Positions 57,533-64,000 of a stretch of DNA of 64,000 bases are shown here, in pieces. This DNA is from Alitta virens (Eukaryota > Annelida > Polychaeta > Phyllodocida > Nereididae), in assembly GCA_932294295.1 (NCBI GenBank), contig OW028573.1, positions 4,134,001-4,198,000 of the forward strand. Direction: 5' to 3'. A model generated the notes under the pieces. The model was given only the letters and a program-made list of their open reading frames with translations. It did not search any database and had not been told where the DNA came from. Within the stretch, counting starts at the first letter, position 1, and every line of letters begins with the position of its first letter. The position numbers were made by a program, and so were the translations under genes.

Positions 57533-59518
57533 TTTATAATCAGTAGTGAACTATCTACTCATATTTGTGATAATGTAATAACTGAGGAAGAGGTCGCCCT
57601 GCATTTCAGGAGACTCAAAAATAATAAAGCGGCTGGCATTGATGGGATACCCGCAGAATTCTATAAATATGCTGGTGAAAATCTTATAACACCATTTTGT
57701 GCTGTATTCAACCACATTTTTGATAAAGGTGAATACCCATCTCAGTGGTCAGAAGGGCTTATTAATGCTTTACATAAAAAAGGTAACCGCACAGATCCTG
57801 ATAACTATAGAAAAATAACTGTAAATGTAGTAATGGGTAAGATTTTTGACTCAATCCTAAATAGCAGATTATACTTTAAAAATGAGGCTCTAAATCTTGA
57901 TGATCCTTGTCAGTTTGGGTTCACCCCTGGGTCAAGCACTACTGACTGTGTCTTTGTTCTTGACACAGTTATAAGTTACCAACAAGCAATGCGAAAACCT
58001 GTATACTTGTGCTTTGTTGATTTTACTAAAGCATTCGATTACATTAATAGAAATGCTTTGTACTACAAATTGATGCAGCAGAATATTGGTGACAAAATGC
58101 TCAAGGTTATCATTAGTATGTATGATAAGGCAAAAGCAAGAGTAAATCAAGGTGGTAATACCGGTGGTTCTATTGACAGCAAATGTGGGGTATTACAAGG
58201 TGGAATCCTCAGCCCAAAATTATTCAATGAATTTATGTCAGATCTACCCGATCATCTTGAAAAATCAGATGGAATAACATTAGGTGATTTTACTCTTACA
58301 CATATATTGTATGCCGATGACATCGCACTTGTAGCTGATTCTCCTAATTGCATGCAAAATAGTATAAATTCACTTCATAATTACTGTAAAAAATGGCACC
58401 TTATTGTAAATGTTAGTAAAACCAAAGTGATGCAGATTGGTAACAAAGCAATAAGCACCTTCTTCTGTAATGGGGAAAAACTAGTAAATGTTAACAGCTT
58501 CAAATATCTTGGCCATATGCTTACTAATAAGCGTAGAATACATAGCAAGATGACGGAATACCTCTCAACACAAGCTCATAAAGCGCTCTTTGCACTGCAA
58601 GGTGATTCAAAACAAGCATTAGGAAAAATCGATCCCATGCTATCTCTTCGAATGTTTGATACCTATATTTTACCTATCCTGGAGTACAATAGTGAAATAT
58701 GGACAAGTGAAAAATCTATGCCTGAATTAGAAAATTTGCAACTTGCATATCTTAAAAACATATTAGGAGTTAGAAAACAAACACCATCTTTAGCAGTCTA
58801 TGGTGAAACAGGTAGATTCCCATTGCATGTCAGACAGAAAATTAGAATGGTGAATTACTGGATAAGATTGGAAAGAGCACCTGATGACAGTTTACTTAAG
58901 AAATGTTTAAATTTTCAGAAGGAAATTTATGTGAATGCAGTAAATGGAAATAACTGGTTCAGTAAAGTGTGTCATGTATTAAATAACTGCAACATTGAAT
59001 ATGATATTAGTAACCTCAGAAACTTTGACGTTGATAATATCTCTAACACAGTGAAACTAAGACTCTATGAAGCCGAACATGAGCAACTTATAAATGCAAT
59101 AAATGACAGTTCACAACAACCAAAACTTAGGACATATAAACTATTTAAAACTGATTGTAGAATAGAACCTTATCTTGAATTGCAACAAATTCGCAAAGTG
59201 TTAACTAAAATAGCTAGATTTAGGACAAGTTCACATAGCCTGAAGATTGAAACAGGTCGACACCATAAACCAATAATTCCTGCTCCAAATAGAATATGTG
59301 AAAAGTGTACGTTAAACTTTGTAGAAGACGAAATTCACTGTTTGATTGTCTGTCCTGGTAATGAGCAACACCGTGTTAACCTTTTTTTGAATGCAACTAA
59401 ATTTATTAACAACTTCTTGTCTCTAGATGATATAACTAAGTTTACAGCAATAATGACAAACAAGGAACCTGAGTTATTAATTAGTTTAGGAAAGTTTCTC
59501 CTTCAAGCCGATGTGTAG
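57533..59518 (+). CDS. LINE reverse transcriptase (truncated N-terminus, open frame)
   Basis: The frame is open for 661 codons from a stop at 57530-57532. It starts inside the RT fingers: TEEEVALHFRRLKNNKAAGI and DGIPAEFYKYAGENL come before the first ATG at 57833. Later motifs are GFTPGSSTTDCVFVLDT, FVDFTKAFDYINRNALYYKL, GVLQGGILSPKLFN and the catalytic YADD (about residues 260-263). A thumb-like SFKYLGHMLTNK and the family segment AVYGETGRFPLHVRQKIRMV follow. The C-terminus has a CCHC-like finger (ICEKCTLNFVEDEIHCLIVC). It is intact from RT to the end, so the insertion is recent. No natural start codon is preserved. Confidence 0.9.
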   Translation, partial: FIISSELSTHICDNVITEEEVALHFRRLKNNKAAGIDGIPAEFYKYAGENLITPFCAVFNHIFDKGEYPSQWSEGLINALHKKGNRTDPDNYRKITVNVVMGKIFDSILNSRLYFKNEALNLDDPCQFGFTPGSSTTDCVFVLDTVISYQQAMRKPVYLCFVDFTKAFDYINRNALYYKLMQQNIGDKMLKVIISMYDKAKARVNQGGNTGGSIDSKCGVLQGGILSPKLFNEFMSDLPDHLEKSDGITLGDFTLTHILYADDIALVADSPNCMQNSINSLHNYCKKWHLIVNVSKTKVMQIGNKAISTFFCNGEKLVNVNSFKYLGHMLTNKRRIHSKMTEYLSTQAHKALFALQGDSKQALGKIDPMLSLRMFDTYILPILEYNSEIWTSEKSMPELENLQLAYLKNILGVRKQTPSLAVYGETGRFPLHVRQKIRMVNYWIRLERAPDDSLLKKCLNFQKEIYVNAVNGNNWFSKVCHVLNNCNIEYDISNLRNFDVDNISNTVKLRLYEAEHEQLINAINDSSQQPKLRTYKLFKTDCRIEPYLELQQIRKVLTKIARFRTSSHSLKIETGRHHKPIIPAPNRICEKCTLNFVEDEIHCLIVCPGNEQHRVNLFLNATKFINNFLSLDDITKFTAIMTNKEPELLISLGKFLLQADV

Positions 59519-59808
59519 AGAAAACCATCTCCTGTATCCACACAGTTATTAATTTAGTTTATTAGTTTATTAGTTATGATGTGCTTGTCATGTTTTGGAC
59601 TTTAAGAGTGAAATGTTTTTATTAGCGGCTTGTATTTTTTTTCTATTGTGTATGTGGATTTTAAACACGTATTATAAGTTAACTTGGTGGCTGGAACCTT
59701 GATTATTGAAATTTTATTGCTTTCTGTATTTACATTAATGTCTCTTTCATGTTATCTTTTAACTGAATGACATATGTATCACTTATGATATTTTACATGT
59801 CAATAAAA

Positions 59809-59854
<46 letters not shown>
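57533..59854 (+). mobile_element. 5'-truncated LINE (non-LTR retrotransposon)
   Basis: Contains most of a reverse transcriptase frame, a 300-bp 3' UTR ending ACATGTCAATAAAATCTATA, and a (TA)n tail (about 59811-59854) instead of poly-A. No endonuclease or ORF1 is present upstream, so the copy is 5'-truncated near 57500, as is usual after target-primed reverse transcription. The clade is not assigned with confidence. It lies just upstream of the mannanase promoter. Confidence 0.88.
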
Positions 59855-59859
<5 letters not shown>

Positions 59860-59996
59860 TGAAAATACCAGCTGCACAGTATTCATGGCTTAATGACCTG
59901 TCATAATTAATAATATATCAGACATAATAACAGGTGGATTTCTTTCACATCTCTTTTTATTTTGATAAAACAGGATTGATAGAGAATTACAATGTA

Positions 59997-60002
59997 TATA
60001 AG
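59997..60002 (+). promoter_or_regulatory. TATA box of mannanase gene
   Basis: TATAAG about 30 bp upstream of a plausible transcription start near 60028. A short non-coding exon would run to 60060, where GTATGG provides a donor. The acceptor TTTGCAG ends at 60151, directly before the ATG. Confidence 0.55.
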
Positions 60003-60151
60003 CCTGCAGCAGTGATTGAGGAACAGTACCCTGGACAGCAGCACTGCCGCTGAGTGGAAGGTATGGTTTGCTCAGGGTGTGATACTCCGACAAAATATTT
60101 GTATGCGTGTAATTTAGTGATCCTAAATAAGTGTTATATTGATGTTTGCAG

Positions 60152-62144
60152 ATGTTTGGTCTATTGTGTCTTATCACCCTTTGCCTTACTGGCACTTATG
60201 CCCAGTATTTGGAAGTATTTGGAGGAGATCTTGTTTACAGAGGAGAAAAGGTCTTTTTGTCTGGAATGAACATTGCATGGGAGGCTTTTGGCTATGACTT
60301 TGGAAATGGCCAGTATGAATGCTGCACTGGGGCAGCCTTAGAAGACTACTTGAGGCGCATCGCTCAGGCTGGTGGCAATTCAGTTCGTAAGTTAATATAG
60401 TTTTAATGAAACTATTTTCATCAACAGGGATTATTTATTACATAAAGATCTAAGCCATTCTGGATAAATGATCAGCTGATGATGCTTGTACATAAAATAA
60501 AATTGCTTTATTTAGGTATCTGGATCCACACCGATGGACGAGACACTCCAAACTTTGATAATGATGGTTATGCATTATCCCCTGATAGAACAGGATCTTT
60601 CATTGATGATCTCAGCAGATACCTTGACGTTGCCCAGGAAAACAACATTCTTGTTACTTTAGTATTGTGGAATGGAGCTACTACCCCTTTGCAACCAGTT
60701 ATTGATCTGGTGTGGGATGACGCCAAACTGGATGCTTACATTGGCAATGTTTTGGTACCCACTGTCAGGGCATTGAAATCAAAGGTTAGAGTGCGAAGCA
60801 AGATTATATCAGCATGATTCATTGGCTTTTGGAAACTGAAGTTTATATTGAAAGATTTCTTCTGCTAATTACAGAGAGCTTTGGCCGCTTGGGAAGTCGT
60901 CAATGAGCCTGAAGGCAGCTTTGATGTGGACACTTCTGACCCCAATCCCTGCTTTGATGGCACCATTTTGCAAGGCTCCGGTGCTGGTTGGACTGGGGCA
61001 TATATTCCTGTTTACCAATTCCTCAGATTTATCAATCGTCAAATTGGTGCAATCAAAAGAGAAGATCCCAAAGCCCTGGCTACCATTGGGTCCTGGTCTG
61101 AGCGATCTCAAACTAACAACTTTGGCTATAGGGATTTCTACACGGATTCGTAAGTGTCAGATCACTCCAAAATGCAGTGGCTACTTTTATGCTCAATCTG
61201 TCTGTACGTGTATTTTGTTGTGTAGTTTCTTCTTATAGTGGTATCACTGTCAGATAAAAATGATTGTTTTATTGAACTATAGTAGTAGCTGACTTGGAGT
61301 TTTAAATCTACAATGTCCTATCCTCAGTGCCTGGCCATGTCATGTAAAGCGAGGAAATGATTTTTGCAAATAAAGCTGAGATGTCACGCCTGTTTGATAA
61401 TGCACAATAGTCATCAAATTATTCTCTAGATGCTTGGTTGAAGCTGGAGGTGACAGTCTTGGAACCATTGACTTTTACCAAATGCACACTTACGAATATG
61501 GTGGCTCATACAGTGCAACTTCCCCCATGATCCTTGCCAACAGTGCCTATGGCATTCGTAAGCCAAACGTTCTCGGAGAATACAGTGAAGATGGTGGTGA
61601 TGGCAGAGACATAACAGATCTTCAAACTTGGGCTTATGAGCAAGGATACAGGTGAGCAGCACAGCTATTAGTCAGCTAATACATAGTACATTGTATGAAT
61701 TTATGTTATGTACATCATGTTTTATTAGGTTGTGATTTTGGGATAACCCAGGAAGATAATGTCTTCGTGTAATTTCTGTACGTTAATGTATTCGGGTTGC
61801 TGTAATAAATATGAACATTGTACTTTTTTGGGTCGATCTAGCTTGCACAGTGTCATAGAGAAGTCAAACATACATATCAATTATGTGGGACTAGTTGATA
61901 CTACATGATAACCTATAAACATTACATTTGTATCTGTGATAGTGTGCAAATTTACACGACTTAAGACATCACATCAACTGACTTGGTTGTGACCTGGTTT
62001 TATAATTCTGGTTTCAGTGGTGCATGGACTTGGCAAGCAAATGGAGGAGGTGAACACTCGGATGACTTTAACACCCAAGCCCGTGGTCTGGGAGCAATTG
62101 CTGGACGCTCTGACAATGGCAGAATTAATATTGATTTGAGCTGA
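60152..62144 (+). CDS. Secreted endo-beta-1,4-mannanase, GH5 (subfamily 10-like), 5 coding exons
   Basis: Hydrolyses internal beta-1,4-mannosidic bonds of plant or algal mannans; animal GH5_10 enzymes are digestive. Exons: 60152-60386, 60516-60784, 60875-61149, 61430-61651, 62018-62144, giving 1,128 nt and 375 residues with consistent phases. Residues 1-17 (MFGLLCLITLCLTGTYA) are a signal peptide. Family hallmarks are GMNIAWEAFGYDFGNGQYEC, GGNSVRIWIHTDG and LWNGAT. The acid/base is E179 in WEVVNEPEG; the nucleophile is E310 in VLGEYSEDGG. GSWSER and GAWTWQANGGGE complete the active-site cleft. The start was placed at the ATG directly after the splice acceptor; an ATG six bases upstream is intronic in this model. 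Length and motif order match mollusc and other invertebrate mannanases. Confidence 0.93.
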
Positions 62145-64000
62145 ATTATGATATAATTTTGTATTCTATGCAGTAAAGGTTATTCTCCTCAAGTACTGGA
62201 TGTTGATATTGATATATATGACTTCATGGTCCTAGATATCTGGCAGTTTTCTGAGGACCATTGATGTCCTATGCGAAAAGTACCTTGGAAACACCAATTT
62301 TTATGTTTATCTTTGCTTTATTATTTTTCAACCTGGGTAACAAGCTGTACCGTAGGTCAACCCAATTTGCAAGTCTCTTTTATAAATGTAATAAGCAACA
62401 GAAAATTGCAATCAACAAAACAAGCCAGATATGCATAAAGGCTTGATATTGACCAATCAGAAGAATCAGAAGAATAGATGTCTTCTTTAGATTTCATCTA
62501 CTTTGCTGTTGGGTCCGTTTCACCAAAGCATCTCTATCATTAATCAGAGGAATCAGTTCCGTCTTGAAACTAAGTCACGAATCAGAATAATAGAAGTACT
62601 TCTCCAATTGGATCTATTGGTTAGACATGTACAGCCAGTGACAGGGTGGCACTGAGATAATTAAGCTCAGAAAGATCCTGACTTGAAATTCAGGTTTTTT
62701 CTGAGATAAATTCAGAAACAAAAATAAAAGGACTGTTGATGCACAAACCCCATGTTCCATACCATTAATCCTTGAATTCACTGCCACTTTTTATATCCGT
62801 TTGTGGGATTTATAGGCCTAGCGATGTCACTAATGCCTTAACTGGCTGTCCATGAGAAAATCATGTGGTTGGGTTCAGATGACCCGACTCAGATTATGAT
62901 GACAACTTGCAAAGTTAAAGAATGATGTCCCAAACCAACATAAAAGCAAACAGAACTTTAATATTTGTATTTGTAATAGTCTTTCACAGCAAGGCACAAA
63001 ATAAAACCTACCTTTTTGATAAAAAATTGCAGTATAATGCTATGCTGGCTACCGCAATTTTCACAATTTTCATTGATAGATTTCTTAGATAAAAAGTGTC
63101 AGAGATATGGCAGACATCAAATGAAAGATTACAATCCCTTGAAATAAGAGAGGTAAAAACATTTTTTTTTACAATTTTCTACTTTTACCACACTGTCAAA
63201 AACACCATGTTCGGACATTTTAGAAAAACTGCAAAAACATGGTAATTTGCCATCTATTATCTCCCATGGTGACTCTTTTATCTTGGGTTTTTTGGCTCAT
63301 AAATACCATTTAACACTTATAATTTAAAAAAACAAATTAGATGGGGTTGTCCTTTTTTGTTTCAAGAAATATGCATCAACGAACCATTATTAAATCCTGA
63401 ATTATAATGTAAATCATGGTCCAATGTACTCTCAAACTTAAAGTCTATATTTACTATATTTGGAAGTCATGTCATTGGTTAAGGCTGTACATCTCTGATG
63501 GGCTTTCTCCAAACTCAGCATTTTTACCCCGAGACCAATGATCGATTCTTTGTCATCGTCTATATCAAGTTGAATAAAATTTTGAATAATATTCTAATAG
63601 CATAGGGTAGAAAATTGATCAGATTAATAATCTTAAGTTTGTATAAAAGCTATAACATTACTGTAAAGCGAGCAGATGCTGAGAAATAAGCCTTTCAATA
63701 TTGTCCAGTGATTACGTACATGTTTGTTAGTGGCATTATGTGATGTCATGTAAAAACGTACCACACACTACTTAGTTTCTGGAGTTACACTCAGTGCTAT
63801 TGTATGTACAGTGGTATCATTTGGTATTGAATTAGTCTTTATGGCCTAATTGTGCCTTTTCATAGTCACATTGACATGCCTCAGATAGGTTTTACAGAAT
63901 TGGGGAAATTTTATTTATATTATTCATATCTGTCAGAACTCTGACACTACTGCACCTACATGCTTCTAACTTTGTCATGATATGTCCATATATTATAGTA
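62145..64000. other. Downstream intergenic DNA
   Basis: No gene was recognised. Candidate AATAAA sequences for the mannanase transcript occur (for example near 62722), but none is close to the stop codon. Open frames are short and featureless. Confidence 0.45.

Overview
The window reads as nuclear DNA of an invertebrate animal, most likely marine. The evidence is four intron-rich genes with GT-AG introns, an animal-type secreted beta-mannanase, and a mixture of Tc1, DIRS/Ngaro, non-LTR and foldback transposons. The species cannot be fixed from sequence alone; a hemichordate, amphioxus or lophotrochozoan would all fit.

Layout. From 1 to about 26.4 kb I find no host gene. This stretch holds a 1,584-bp Tc1-type transposon (3203-4786), tRNA-like SINE pieces, CAG and GATA simple repeats, a palindrome at 21.6-21.7 kb, a 158-bp MITE with a perfect 8-bp target duplication (23286-23443) and a decayed DIRS-like reverse transcriptase (24.2-25.2 kb).

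From 26.5 to 42.5 kb lie three host genes whose splicing I rebuilt exon by exon; each gives an uninterrupted frame. LANCL (minus, 9 exons, 405 codons) and TMEM106 (plus, 6 exons, 239 codons) are divergent, with 204 bp between their start codons. A 15-hydroxyprostaglandin-dehydrogenase-like SDR gene (minus, 7 exons, 255 codons) converges on TMEM106. A decayed LINE sits in the SDR gene's first intron. A Harbinger-like MITE sits exactly at a LANCL splice donor.

From 43.5 to 55 kb is a transposon nest. A foldback element with arms built of minisatellite and ~178-bp tandem units carries three insertions: an 826-bp palindromic element with a 6-bp target duplication, a decayed hAT/P-like transposon (45.43-48.22 kb), and a nearly complete Ngaro/DIRS-type tyrosine-recombinase retrotransposon (48241-54092) with split direct repeats.

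From 57.5 to 59.85 kb is a 5'-truncated LINE of the same lineage as the intron copy. It ends about 140 bp upstream of the TATA box of a five-coding-exon GH5 (subfamily 10-like) endo-beta-1,4-mannanase gene (60152-62144). Nothing recognisable follows to the end of the window.

The four host genes do not form a pathway: glutathione-binding LanC-like protein, lysosomal membrane protein, eicosanoid/short-chain dehydrogenase and digestive glycosidase. The most interesting signals are structural: transposons landing in functional or repetitive sites, with target duplications that let the events be ordered.
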